Part shown: positions 35,401-44,039 of the stretch, piece after piece
Numbering within the stretch: the first letter of the stretch is position 1
How the letters are laid out: every line of letters begins with the position of its first letter
From: Streptomyces sp. 1331.2
GTDB lineage: Bacteria > Actinomycetota > Actinomycetes > Streptomycetales > Streptomycetaceae
Direction of reading: 5' to 3'
Assembly: GCF_900199205.1 (NCBI RefSeq)
Contig: NZ_OBMJ01000001.1
Span: 310,001 to 374,000 of the forward strand
Length of the DNA stretch: 64,000 nt
The notes under the pieces: generated by a model
What the model saw: the letters and a program-made list of their open reading frames with translations, nothing else
Database searches by the model: none
Told to the model about the DNA's origin: nothing
Position numbers and translations under genes: made by a program

Positions 35401-35535
35401 GGCCACCGTTTCCCGTCCGTACCGGCCGAGCACCGTACGCGCCCTTCCAGGTTAGGCCGCTCCCCCGCCCCGCGCGCTGCCTGCCGACGGCGGGCGCCCG
35501 GGCAGCGACGACGCCCTACCCGGTCGGCACGCCGG

Positions 35536-36426
35536 TCACGCGTCGGTCGGCACCCCCGCGTTGGCCAGGACCTCGCGGGCGGGCAGCGCGACGCTCGCGG
35601 CGGCGGTCAGGCCGGTGGCGGCGAGGTGGGCGTCCGCGATCCGCAGGCCGGCCGCGTACCCGGCGGCGTGCGGCAGGCCCACCGGCTCGCAGCCCATCAG
35701 CCGCGCGGTCGGGTCGCCGTAGACGTACGGGGGCAGGTTCTGCATCCCGGAGACGTCGATCCCGGCGGTGACCTTCCGGTAGGCGTGGTCCAGCTCGGCC
35801 CCGGTCAGCGAGGTGGCCCACGGGCCCAGGGCCTGTTCCCCGGCCAGTTCCCGCACGAAGGCCTCGGCCAGTCCCTCGGCGACGACCTGCTCGCCGACGG
35901 TGACGGTCGCCGGGTTCCAGGTCACGTTGGCGTAGCGGACGTTGTGGTGGAGCTCGTGGGCGGCGGCGTGGCCGATCTTGGCCAGGGCGGTCTCGGTGGG
36001 CCACATCAGCAGTTGGATCGCGCCGGGGAAGCCGCCCATGCCGAAGTAGCCGCCGTTGCGGACGACCAGGTGCTCGTCGTCCGGGTCGCCGAGCACCAGC
36101 ACGACGTGCACGGTATCGGCGTGCGCGACGCCGGGCACCGCGCCGTCGATCCGCTCCCACGCGGCTTCGAGCGACTGCTCGACCCGCTGCCAGACGGCCG
36201 CCTCCTGCATCTGCCGCACGGCGGGCAGGTACCGCTCGTCCTCGCGGTCGAGCCGGAAGCCGCTGCCCATCCGGTGCATCGCCACCAGGTCGGCCTGGCC
36301 CAGCACCGCGGACAGCACGCCCTCCAGGGGGCGGTACAACTCCCTGAGGGCGTCGGTCCGTTCGGCTACGGGGCGGCTGAGCAGGTCGAGCATCGCGCTC
36401 GCCGTGTCATGAACGATGATCTTCAT
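35536..36426 (-). CDS. DUF2268-type putative zinc protease
   Basis: A 296-residue cytoplasmic protein. The motif AAHELHHNVRY provides HExxH-type ligands, and VVAEGLAEAFVRELAGE supplies a downstream Glu, as in DUF2268 metallopeptidase-like proteins. The N-terminus MKIIVHDTASAMLDLL and the spacing fit the family. Substrate unknown; some relatives are encoded with membrane or stress genes. The start at 36426 was chosen by family fit; the frame runs further upstream through a GC-rich repeat. Confidence 0.85.
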   Translation of the reverse strand: MKIIVHDTASAMLDLLSRPVAERTDALRELYRPLEGVLSAVLGQADLVAMHRMGSGFRLDREDERYLPAVRQMQEAAVWQRVEQSLEAAWERIDGAVPGVAHADTVHVVLVLGDPDDEHLVVRNGGYFGMGGFPGAIQLLMWPTETALAKIGHAAAHELHHNVRYANVTWNPATVTVGEQVVAEGLAEAFVRELAGEQALGPWATSLTGAELDHAYRKVTAGIDVSGMQNLPPYVYGDPTARLMGCEPVGLPHAAGYAAGLRIADAHLAATGLTAAASVALPAREVLANAGVPTDA

Positions 36427-36460
36427 GACCAGGACGCTAGGGCCTTCCGTTGCGTGAGGG

Positions 36461-37111
36461 TCAACCCCGGCGGGGGTCAACCCCGGTGAGGTCACCCCGG
36501 TGAGTGTCGGTGAAGGGGTCGGTGGCCAGGCGGGCGTGCAGGTGCTCGTCCGCGTACTCTCCCCCGGCGCGCCGGTAGGAGGCCCGCAGGGTGCCCTCGT
36601 ACGGGAAGCCGGCGCGGACGGCGACCCGGCAGGAGGCGCCGTTGTCGACGAAGTGGTAGAGCTCGATGCGGCGGGCGCCGGCGGCTTCGACGGCCCAGCG
36701 GGTGACGGCGGTGGTAGCGCGGGTGGCGAGGCCGCGGCCGCGGGCGGCGGCGAGCAGCCAGTAGCCGACCATGACGACTCCGTTGCCCGGGTCGGTCCAC
36801 TCCAGGTAGGCGTTGCCGAGCAGGGTGGCGTCGGCCGCGTCGGTGATCGCGAAGGCGGCCGAGCTGCCGTCGGCCCAGCGGGCGTCGCAGCGGTCCAGGT
36901 AGGCCTCGGCGGCGGCCGGATCGGCGGTGTGCAGCGGGTTCCAGTGGGCGATCTCGGGGTCGGCCGCCGCGGCGACGAGCGCGGGGACGGTGCCGCCGGC
37001 GAGGTCGAGGGCGCGGCCCCAGGGGCTCAGCCGGACGTCGCCGAGGTCGAGGACGGTGGGACGGAAGACGCGCCGGTCGGCGGGCGTCGCGGCGGGGTCG
37101 CTGGTGGTCAC
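36461..37111 (-). CDS. GNAT-family N-acetyltransferase
   Basis: A 216-residue acetyltransferase related to RimJ/RimL types. Seen: IAHWNPLHTADPAAAEAYLDRC, the strand AFAITDAADATLLGNAYL, the acetyl-CoA loop VGYWLLAAARGRGLATRATTAV, and HFVDNGASCRVAVRAGFPYEGTLR. The acceptor (ribosomal protein, aminoglycoside or other) cannot be told. GTG start at 37111. It ends 34 bp before the DUF2268 gene start, possibly in one transcript. Confidence 0.9.
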   Translation of the reverse strand: MTTSDPAATPADRRVFRPTVLDLGDVRLSPWGRALDLAGGTVPALVAAAADPEIAHWNPLHTADPAAAEAYLDRCDARWADGSSAAFAITDAADATLLGNAYLEWTDPGNGVVMVGYWLLAAARGRGLATRATTAVTRWAVEAAGARRIELYHFVDNGASCRVAVRAGFPYEGTLRASYRRAGGEYADEHLHARLATDPFTDTHRGDLTGVDPRRG

Positions 37112-37235
37112 CCGGCCTTCCTATCCCCCGCCCTCCCACGGCTGCCAGCGAATAACGCGAACGATCCGGTACCCGGCCGGGCGGGCCGGGCACCGGAGGC
37201 CGCCACCGGGGCCTGTCGTCGAGCGGCGGCGGGGG

Positions 37236-37910
37236 TCAGATCCGGGCCAGGTACCCGTTGTCCACCAGCCAGAGGACGTTCAGCTTGGCCGGGCCGCCGG
37301 GCACCAGGGCCGCGTCGAGCTGGTACTGCAGGCCCCAGCCGGGCTGGTTGAACCACGGCGCGATCGGGCCGGCGTGCACCGTGAACGCCTTGACCACCTT
37401 GTAGTCGTGGTAGTTGCAGCCGGCCGGCGGGTTGCCGTCCAGGCTCTGCGGCGGGATGGCGCGGCTGGCGTACGGCAGGCCCTCGGGGGCGAGGAAGGCG
37501 CCGTACTCGCTGCCGTAGCGGTCGATGTTCTGGTTCGGGTAGAGCGTGAGGTCGAACTCGATCGGGCTGCCGTCCGGCAGGGTGACGTAGCCGTCGGACG
37601 GCGGGTAGATCCAGCCGCCCTTGCCGCCATTGGCGGCCGGATCGTAGTACTTCGCGAGGAAGTCCTGGTCGCTCGCGCCGCCGGTGCGCTGGTAGCCGAG
37701 GAGCTGACGGCCGACCGGGCCGGTGGTGGGGAGGTCCTGCGGGCCGAGGCGGGCGTCGCCGTCGTGGAAGGCTGCGGAGCACTGGTCGGACGGGGTGGCC
37801 GCCTGTGCGGCGGTGGTGGCCGGGGCGGCAGCGGCGGCCGGGAGGCTCGGGGCGAGCACGGCGGCGGCTGCCACGAGGGGTGCGGCAAGCAGGCGAAGGC
37901 GAAGGCGCAC
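37236..37910 (-). CDS. Secreted TNT-domain protein, candidate NAD glycohydrolase
   Basis: A 224-residue exported protein: signal peptide (residues 1-28, AAAAA-P), a short lead, then a TNT (tuberculosis necrotizing toxin) fold over about 65-205. Features: GGWIYPPSDGYV, YPNQNIDRYGSEYGAFLAPEG with R131 and Y136, a second Arg at R150 (YASRAIPP), CNYHDYKVVKAF, and a late Gln in WGLQYQL. These match the residues used by TNT to cleave NAD+. GTG 37910 has GGAG five bases upstream. No immunity gene adjoins; export may make one unnecessary. The target could be extracellular NAD or a competitor. Confidence 0.85.
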   Translation of the reverse strand: MRLRLRLLAAPLVAAAAVLAPSLPAAAAAPATTAAQAATPSDQCSAAFHDGDARLGPQDLPTTGPVGRQLLGYQRTGGASDQDFLAKYYDPAANGGKGGWIYPPSDGYVTLPDGSPIEFDLTLYPNQNIDRYGSEYGAFLAPEGLPYASRAIPPQSLDGNPPAGCNYHDYKVVKAFTVHAGPIAPWFNQPGWGLQYQLDAALVPGGPAKLNVLWLVDNGYLARI

Positions 37911-38122
37911 GGTGTCTCCGTCGGACGGGTCGGCGGTGGGAGGGTGGTGGAGAAGGAGCCACGGAGGCGGGTGGTGCTCACCCTCCGTGGCTGGTTCGGC
38001 ACCAGGCAAGCGGATCTGCTGATCATTCGTCAACACGACGTGGCGGTGCACCGACCGGAATCCCCGGTTTCGGCCAGCCCGGGGGCGCCGGGGCCGGTCA
38101 TCCGCATCATCCGAGTGATCCG

Positions 38123-38138
38123 AGTCATCCGGATGACT
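38123..38138. promoter_or_regulatory. Perfect 16-bp palindrome upstream of the TNT gene
   Basis: AGTCATCCGGATGACT, preceded by repeated ATCCGAGT and CATCCG units (from about 38099). It lies about 215 bp upstream of the TNT gene and 30 bp past the end of the reductase gene. It could be an operator or a weak terminator. Confidence 0.4.
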
Positions 38139-38169
38139 GAACGGCCCCGGCGGCCCCGTCAGCGTCCCG

Positions 38170-39453
38170 TCAGCGCCCCGGCGCGACCCGTCCGACCAGG
38201 TGGAGCAGCCGGTCGAGGGCGTCCTTGGAGTTGGGCTCGGTCAGGTTGACCATCAGCCGGAACGCCACCTTCAGCAGCGCCGGGTGGCCGAGTCCGGCGG
38301 CCCCGGCGGTGCCGAGCAGCTTGGGGCGGCCGAGCAGGCCGGCGGCGAGCCGGCCGAGCGCGAAGTAGCCGGCGTAGGCGGAGCGCAGCGCCTGCGGGTA
38401 GCCGTGCAGGGCGAGTTCGCGGCCGCGGTCGGTGCGGCGGGCGAGGGCCTGGACGATGGTCTCGGCGGCGTAGCGGCCGGATTCCATCGCGTAGGCGATG
38501 CCCTCGCCGGTGCCCGGGCTGACCGTGCCGCCGGCGTCGCCGACGAGCAACAGGCCGTCGCCGTAGTGGGGTTGGCGGTTGAGGCCCATGGGAAGGGCGG
38601 CGCCGCGGATCGGTTCGGTGACGGCGTCGGGGGTGTAGCCGTACGCGGGCGGCAGACGGTCGCACCAGCGGCGCAGCAGCTCGCGCCAGTCGACGTCGGT
38701 GTTCGCGGTGTCGAGGACGCCGAGGCCGACGTTGGCGGTGCCGTCGCCCATGCCGAACACCCAGGCGTAGCCGGGCAGGACGCGGCCGGCCGGGTCGGCG
38801 GGGTCGCGCAGGTCGAGCCAGGCCTCCAGGTAGCGGTCCGCGTGGCGCGGGGTGGTGAAGTAGGTGCGGTAGGCGACGCCCATCGCCCGGTCGGTGCGGC
38901 GGTAGCGCTTCATGGCGACGGACAGCCGGGTGGAGTTGCCGTCGGCGGCGACGACGATCGGGGCCCGGTAGGCGACCGGCCGGCGTTCCTCGCCCAGTCT
39001 GGCGGTGACCCCGGTGATCCGTCCGGTCCGCTCGTCCACCAACGGGCCCGCCACGTTGGCGCGTTCGACGAGGCGGGCGCCAAGGGAGGCGGCCTTGCGG
39101 GCGAGCAGCTGGTCGAAGTCGGCGCGGCGGCGGACGAGTCCGTACCCGGGGAAGGCGGAGAGCTCGGGCCAGTCGAACTCCAGCGAGCGCCGCCCGGCGA
39201 TCAGCCGCAGGCCGCGGTTGTGCAGCCAGCCGGCCTCCTCGGAGACGTCGATGCCGAGGTCGGTCAGCTGCTTGACGACGCGCGGGGTGAGGCCGTCCCC
39301 GCAGACCTTTTCGCGCGGGAAGGCGGACTTCTCCAGCAGGAGGACGTCCAGGCCGGTCCGGGCGAGGTGGGCGGCAGCGGTGGAGCCGGCCGGGCCGGCC
39401 CCGACCACGATGACGTCGGCGCTCTCCTCGGCGGTCTGCTCTGGGCCGGGCAT
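38170..39453 (-). CDS. Geranylgeranyl-reductase-family FAD oxidoreductase
   Basis: A 427-residue flavoprotein: FAD motif DVIVVGAGPAGSTAAAHLA, FPREKVCGDGLTPR, YGLVRRRADFDQLLARKA, VVAADGNSTRLSVAM and GLLLVGDAGGTVSPGTGEGIAYAMESG. This family saturates isoprenoid side chains, for example of menaquinone (MenJ) or lipids. It is a single gene here, so the substrate is open; menaquinone is the likeliest. The start at 39453 is given by family N-terminus. Confidence 0.9.
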   Translation of the reverse strand: MPGPEQTAEESADVIVVGAGPAGSTAAAHLARTGLDVLLLEKSAFPREKVCGDGLTPRVVKQLTDLGIDVSEEAGWLHNRGLRLIAGRRSLEFDWPELSAFPGYGLVRRRADFDQLLARKAASLGARLVERANVAGPLVDERTGRITGVTARLGEERRPVAYRAPIVVAADGNSTRLSVAMKRYRRTDRAMGVAYRTYFTTPRHADRYLEAWLDLRDPADPAGRVLPGYAWVFGMGDGTANVGLGVLDTANTDVDWRELLRRWCDRLPPAYGYTPDAVTEPIRGAALPMGLNRQPHYGDGLLLVGDAGGTVSPGTGEGIAYAMESGRYAAETIVQALARRTDRGRELALHGYPQALRSAYAGYFALGRLAAGLLGRPKLLGTAGAAGLGHPALLKVAFRLMVNLTEPNSKDALDRLLHLVGRVAPGR

Positions 39454-39904
39454 CGCACTCTCCCACGGGTCGGATCGGTCGCATGCGCAACGGGATCGGC
39501 GGACTGGGCGGACTGGGCGGTTCCAGACGGACGATAGAGAACCCCGGTGCCCGCCCGCCGCCCCGACACGCAGGCCGCTCGCCGGGACCGGTCAATACCG
39601 GCCACCGCGGCTCCGCGGATTCACCCGCCGGACCGGAGTGCGGAGTTGACCGCGGCACCGGCCTCCGGGGGTCGGACCGTGCACAAATCCATGACAACCG
39701 GGTGATCGGATCGTTGTAACGAACTCATCGGACCAACCGTGCACAGCGATGCATTTCGGCCAAACCGCCCTTGCGTCACGTTTCCCGCTGCGGGAACTTT
39801 TGTGCCCTCCCTCGTACGGCTCCGGCCCCCGCCGGCCGTCCGACCGGGGGCTCCCTCCCGCTGCGCAGGCTCGTCCCCGGCCTGCCGTACCCGATGGAAC
39901 GCCG
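39454..39904. other. Intergenic region with direct repeats ahead of the LAXTG gene
   Basis: About 450 bases without a gene. ACCGTGCACA occurs twice about 60 bp apart (near 39677 and 39737), each containing the palindrome GTGCAC. The region between 39680 and 39800 is less GC-rich (TCGTTGTAACGAACTC, GGGAACTTTTGTG) and probably holds the promoter of the surface-protein gene. Confidence 0.4.
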
Positions 39905-40900
39905 ATGCGCATCCGCTCCACCACCGCACGCACCCTGGTGGCCGTCCCGACCGCCGCCGCCCTCATGCTGCTCGCCCCCGCCGCCCACGCCGCCGCGGGC
40001 GGCGGTGGAAAGGGCGGAGCCCCCGGCAACAACGGCACCGTCAAGATCCACGACGCCGCCACCGGCCAGGAGGACGTCCGCAACGAGCCCAAGGTCTGCA
40101 CCTTCTACCTGGACTCCTTCGGTTTCGACGCAAACCAGGACGTGATCTGGGCGATCACCACCGTCGGCGGCGGCCCCAAGGAGAAGCTCGTCGCGTACGG
40201 CGACCTCCCGGTGGACGGCAAGGGCCACGTCCGCACCGAGGACATCCACCTGCCGGACGGCCACTACAAGCTGTACTGGCAGTCCGTCGAGCTGGTCGGC
40301 GGCGAGCTGCCGAAGGACCCGCAGCTCAACAACCCCAAGCACAAGGTCTTCAAGGTCGACTGCGGCGGTGAGACCCCGGCCCCGACCGGCAAGCCCTCGC
40401 CGACCGTGAAGCCGACCCCGACCAAGACCCCGTCGTCCGGCCCGACCACCGTGCCGACCACGCCGTCGCACACCCCGTCGGCTCCGGCCTCGCCGAGCGC
40501 GCCCGCGACCGCCACCCCCACCACGAAGCCGTCGGAGACCCCGAGCGTCACGCCGACCACCCCGGCGCCGACCACCTCGGCTCCTGTCACCCCTGCGCCC
40601 ACGGCCCCGGCCACCGACGAGCCGACCGACGCCCCGAACCCGGGCCCGTCGACCCCGCCGACCGCCACCGTGCCGGTCCACACGCCGACCACGGACACCC
40701 AGGTCAGCCCGGACGCGCCGCTGCAGCTGCCCGCCAAGGTCAGCGTCCCGACCCCGATCCCGGGCGCCACCTCGGACGGCAAGAACCTGGCCAGCACCGG
40801 TAGCGACGGCACCCTGCTGTACGCGGGCGCCGGTACGGTCCTGCTGCTCGGCGGCGCGGGCGCAGTGGTCTACACCCGCCGTCGCCGCACCTCCTCCTGA
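39905..40900 (+). CDS. LAXTG-anchored cell-wall surface protein
   Basis: A 331-residue protein: signal peptide to about residue 28 (AAHA-AA), a compact domain (about 40-155) with VCTFYLDSFGFDANQDVIWAI and HLPDGHYKLYWQSVE, a Pro/Thr/Ser stalk of about 115 residues, and a sorting signal: LASTG (295-299), a hydrophobic helix and RRRR. LAXTG is the motif used by streptomycete SrtE sortases, so it should be linked to peptidoglycan. The globular domain is unassigned but recurs in streptomycete surface proteins. No sortase gene lies in the window. Confidence 0.88.
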   Translation: MRIRSTTARTLVAVPTAAALMLLAPAAHAAAGGGGKGGAPGNNGTVKIHDAATGQEDVRNEPKVCTFYLDSFGFDANQDVIWAITTVGGGPKEKLVAYGDLPVDGKGHVRTEDIHLPDGHYKLYWQSVELVGGELPKDPQLNNPKHKVFKVDCGGETPAPTGKPSPTVKPTPTKTPSSGPTTVPTTPSHTPSAPASPSAPATATPTTKPSETPSVTPTTPAPTTSAPVTPAPTAPATDEPTDAPNPGPSTPPTATVPVHTPTTDTQVSPDAPLQLPAKVSVPTPIPGATSDGKNLASTGSDGTLLYAGAGTVLLLGGAGAVVYTRRRRTSS

Positions 40901-40994
40901 GGCACCGGCCTCTCGGCGCCGAGACACCGGCGCTGAGGCACCGGCCCTAAGCCATCGGCCCTCCTGAGGCGCCGACCTGTCACAGGGCAGGCCC

Positions 40995-41034
40995 GAGCCC
41001 CTGACTCCGCGAGCAGCTGCGGGGTCAGGGGCTC
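40995..41034 (+). terminator. Terminator hairpin after the LAXTG gene
   Basis: GAGCCCCTGACTCCGC pairs with GCGGGGTCAGGGGCTC (one mismatch) around GAGCAGCT, about 95 bases after the stop. Confidence 0.75.
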
Positions 41035-41226
41035 CGGCTCGTCCGGAGGCGCCTGCACCCTCGGGGCTTCACGACCGAGGGCGCTGCCGACGGCGCCGGG
41101 ACGACGAGGGCCCCCGGCCACGGGGGCGGACCAGGTGCTCTCTCCCCGTTCCACGGCCGGCCGGCCCCGATCGGTTCACGCTCTCCCGCCCCGGTCCGGG
41201 GACGCGGGACGGTCCGGGGACGCCAA

Positions 41227-41263
41227 AAGCCCCTGGCCGCACGGGGGAACGGGCCAGGGGCTT
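41227..41263 (-). terminator. Terminator hairpin after the ChaA gene
   Basis: AAGCCCCTGGCC and GGCCAGGGGCTT form a perfect 12-bp stem, 27 bases past the ChaA stop. The 41035-41226 stretch beside it holds nothing recognisable. Confidence 0.8.
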
Positions 41264-41290
41264 CCATCCGGGACTACGGACGACCCGCCG

Positions 41291-42391
41291 TCACGGGTTC
41301 ACCGCCAGCACCACGTACCCCGCCAGCACCGCCAGGTGCACCGCCCCCTGCAGCGGTGTCGCCCGGCGCGGGATGACGGTGAGGATGCCCAGCACGACCG
41401 TCAGGGTGAGCAGCACCATGTGGGCCGGGTCCAGGCCGAGCACGAGCGGGCCGGGCAGCCAGCTGGAGGCGATCGCGACCGCCGGGATGGTGAGGCCGAT
41501 GCTGGCGAGCGCCGAGCCCAGGGCCAGGTTGAGGCTGGTCTGCACCCGGTTGCGGACGGCCGCGCGCAGCGCCGCGATGGTCTCCGGCAGGAGCACCATC
41601 ATGGCGATCACCACGCCGACGACGGCGTGCGGGAGGCCGGCGTCCTCCACCGCCTTCTCGATGGTCGGCGAGACGCCCTTGGCCAGGCCGACGACCGAGA
41701 CCAGTGCGACACCGAGCAGCAACAGGCTGACCCCGGCGGCCCGGAGGGTGGGCGGGGTGGCGTGCTCCTCCTCGTCCAGCACCCGGCCCTCGGTGTTGAC
41801 GGCGAGGAAGTAGTCGCGGTGCCGGACGGTCTGGGTGGCCACGAACATCCCGTAGACGACGAGCGAGGCGGTGGCCGCGTAGGTCAGCTGGGTGGTCGAG
41901 AACTGCGGGCCCGGGGAGCTGGTGGTGAAGGTCGGCAGCACCAGGCTGAGGGTCGCCAGGGCGGCGATGCAGGCGAGCGCGGCGCCGGTGCCCTCGGCGT
42001 TGAAGACGGCGGTGCGGTACTTGACCGCGGCGACCAGGATGGAGAGGCCGAGGATGCCGTTGCAGGTGATCATCACGGCGGCGAAGACGGTGTCCCGGGC
42101 CAGGGTCGAGGACTTCGCCCCGCCGTCGGCCATCAGCGTCACGATCAGGGCGACCTCGATCACGGTGACCGCCACCGCGAGCACCAGTGATCCGAACGGC
42201 TCCCCCGACCAGTGCGCGATGACCTCGGCGTGGTGCACGGCGGACAACACGGCGGCCACCAGGAAGCAGGCGACCACGCCCACCACCCAGCCGGGCAGGT
42301 CCTCGTGCCAGGTCAGGGCGAGGACGACGAACGACACCACCGGAACGACGACGGTCCATTGCGCGGCACCCGCGCGGAGCTTCGTGATCAT
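41291..42391 (-). CDS. chaA: ChaA-type calcium/cation:proton antiporter
   Basis: A 366-residue protein with about eleven membrane segments in the two-repeat CaCA layout. The acidic ion-binding motifs are in the first repeat (GEPFGSLVLAVAVTVIEVALIV) and the second (VIAMMVLLPETIAALRAA). It exchanges Na+, K+ or Ca2+ for H+ and would aid salt and pH balance. It starts 91 bp downstream of the kinase-transglycosylase gene on the same strand, so it could share the transcript. The start at 42391 is chosen by family fit. Confidence 0.9.
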   Translation of the reverse strand: MITKLRAGAAQWTVVVPVVSFVVLALTWHEDLPGWVVGVVACFLVAAVLSAVHHAEVIAHWSGEPFGSLVLAVAVTVIEVALIVTLMADGGAKSSTLARDTVFAAVMITCNGILGLSILVAAVKYRTAVFNAEGTGAALACIAALATLSLVLPTFTTSSPGPQFSTTQLTYAATASLVVYGMFVATQTVRHRDYFLAVNTEGRVLDEEEHATPPTLRAAGVSLLLLGVALVSVVGLAKGVSPTIEKAVEDAGLPHAVVGVVIAMMVLLPETIAALRAAVRNRVQTSLNLALGSALASIGLTIPAVAIASSWLPGPLVLGLDPAHMVLLTLTVVLGILTVIPRRATPLQGAVHLAVLAGYVVLAVNP

Positions 42392-42482
42392 GCGGCAGAG
42401 GATCCCAGACGGGGTCGCCGTCACCCGGGCGCCCGCGCCGTGCTCCGGGTGGATGTGGCCCGACTCGTCCCGGTAGGTGCCC

Positions 42483-44039
42483 TCATCCGCCGTAGTCGGC
42501 GAGGTAGCGGAGCACCCGCTCGACATGCGGCCGCACCCGTTCCGGCACGCCGCCGGCCGCCGTCACGGTCTTGTCGCTGGTCCGGTAGGCGGCGGTGACC
42601 AGGGCGGGCAGGTCGCGGGTGAAGCCGTCGTGCTTGAGCTGCTGGTCGAGCCAGCAGACGTAGTTGCCCATGGCGGCGATCGCGTCCCCCGGGTCCAGGT
42701 AGGACTTCGGGCCGGCGTGAGTGGCCGCCTTGGCCCAGGCCTCGAACACCGCGGGCGTCCACATGGCGATGCCGTACTCGCCGGTCTCCGGGCGGGCGGC
42801 GTTCGGGTCGAAGCCGCTCTCGGCCTTGAGCATCGCGGCCAGCAGCGCCGGGGTGACCTCCGGTTCGGGGCAGCGCCGGGCGGCGACCTCGATCATGCCC
42901 CGGTAGGCGGGTGGGACGTCCGAGCCGGCCGGGATCGCGCCGGTCAGCGGCGGCGGGGCGCGGTGGCGCGGCGGCCCGGCAGGCTCGGGCGCCCCGGCCA
43001 GCGCGAGGACGGCGAGGGCTGCGGCGAGCAGGCCCGCCCCGGCCCGTACGACGGTGCGGCGGCTGCGGGCCGGGCGGGCGGTGGCGCGGGCGACCAGCGC
43101 GGCGAGGTCGGTACGGGCGCGCTCCTCGCGTCCGGGGGCCAGGCAGGTGGCGACCACGGCCCGCCAGCGCGGCGGCAGCGCCTCGTCCGTCCGCAGCGGG
43201 GCCGCGCCGCGGGCGTACGCCTGGGCGGCCAGCGAACGGGCCCGGGCGGTGGCGCCGAGGAAGGGGTGCAGGCCACCGGTGAGCAGCTGGTGGGCGATCA
43301 CGCCGAACGCCCAGATGTCCGCGCTGGGGCGCACGGCGATGCCGCGCGCGCCGGTGCGCTGGGACCACCATTCGGGCGGGACGTGGTCGGGCGAGCCCAG
43401 CGGCGGGGCGTAGGCGTGGGTGCCCTCCAGTTCGGCGGTGAGGCCGAAGTCGGCGATCTTGGCGGTGCCGTCGGGCATCAGGAGGATGTTGGCCGGTTTC
43501 AGGTCCCCGTGTACCCAGCCGGCCCGGTGCATGTGGGTCAGCCCGGCGCACACCTCGGCGAGGATCCGCTCGGCGCCGGGCACCGCCGTACCGGGGCGGG
43601 CTTCGGCCAGGACGTCCTGCAGGCTGCGGGCGGCGCGCTCCATCACCAGGGCGACGGCGCCGTCCAGATCGGGGTGGTCCGGGTCCTCGACGGTGACCAC
43701 GGCGAGGGTGCGGATCAGGTGGGGGTGGTCGGCGAGGCGGCTGAAGCGCTGCTCGCTGCGGGCCATCCGGACCACGGTCCGGCGCTGGCCGGGGCTGAAC
43801 CGGGCGGCGCCGAGGATCTTGACGGCGGCCGGGGTGCCGTCCGGGCCCTCGGCGGCGTGGACGCTGCCCCAGGCGCCCGCGCCGAGGAAGGCGCCGGTGC
43901 GGTAGCCGGCGATCGGGTAGTCGGCGGGGAGGTCGAGGCCTTCGGGGGGCTCCGGGCCGGCGGGGTCGTTCGTGGGATCCGGGCGCCGGTCCGGGGGCTG
44001 CTTGCCGGGGTGCGGCGGGTCGGGCCGGGCGGGCGTCAC
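42483..44039 (-). CDS. Membrane Ser/Thr protein kinase with outer lytic-transglycosylase domain
   Basis: A 518-residue fusion. Residues 1-40 are a Pro-rich lead. The kinase spans about 42-320: glycine loop GAGAWGSV (53-60), K74, HGDLKPAN with D179, DFG 197-199, PPE 221-223, DIWAFG. A single membrane helix (331-349) follows, then a Pro-rich stalk, then an SLT lysozyme fold (about 374-515) with KAESGFDPNA (predicted catalytic Glu407), GEYGIAMWTP and VTAAYRTSDKTV. The kinase should face the cytoplasm and the SLT domain the wall, where PASTA repeats sit in PknB-type kinases. GTG 44039 overlaps the FHA gene stop by four bases, so the two are translationally coupled. Confidence 0.9.
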   Translation of the reverse strand: MTPARPDPPHPGKQPPDRRPDPTNDPAGPEPPEGLDLPADYPIAGYRTGAFLGAGAWGSVHAAEGPDGTPAAVKILGAARFSPGQRRTVVRMARSEQRFSRLADHPHLIRTLAVVTVEDPDHPDLDGAVALVMERAARSLQDVLAEARPGTAVPGAERILAEVCAGLTHMHRAGWVHGDLKPANILLMPDGTAKIADFGLTAELEGTHAYAPPLGSPDHVPPEWWSQRTGARGIAVRPSADIWAFGVIAHQLLTGGLHPFLGATARARSLAAQAYARGAAPLRTDEALPPRWRAVVATCLAPGREERARTDLAALVARATARPARSRRTVVRAGAGLLAAALAVLALAGAPEPAGPPRHRAPPPLTGAIPAGSDVPPAYRGMIEVAARRCPEPEVTPALLAAMLKAESGFDPNAARPETGEYGIAMWTPAVFEAWAKAATHAGPKSYLDPGDAIAAMGNYVCWLDQQLKHDGFTRDLPALVTAAYRTSDKTVTAAGGVPERVRPHVERVLRYLADYGG

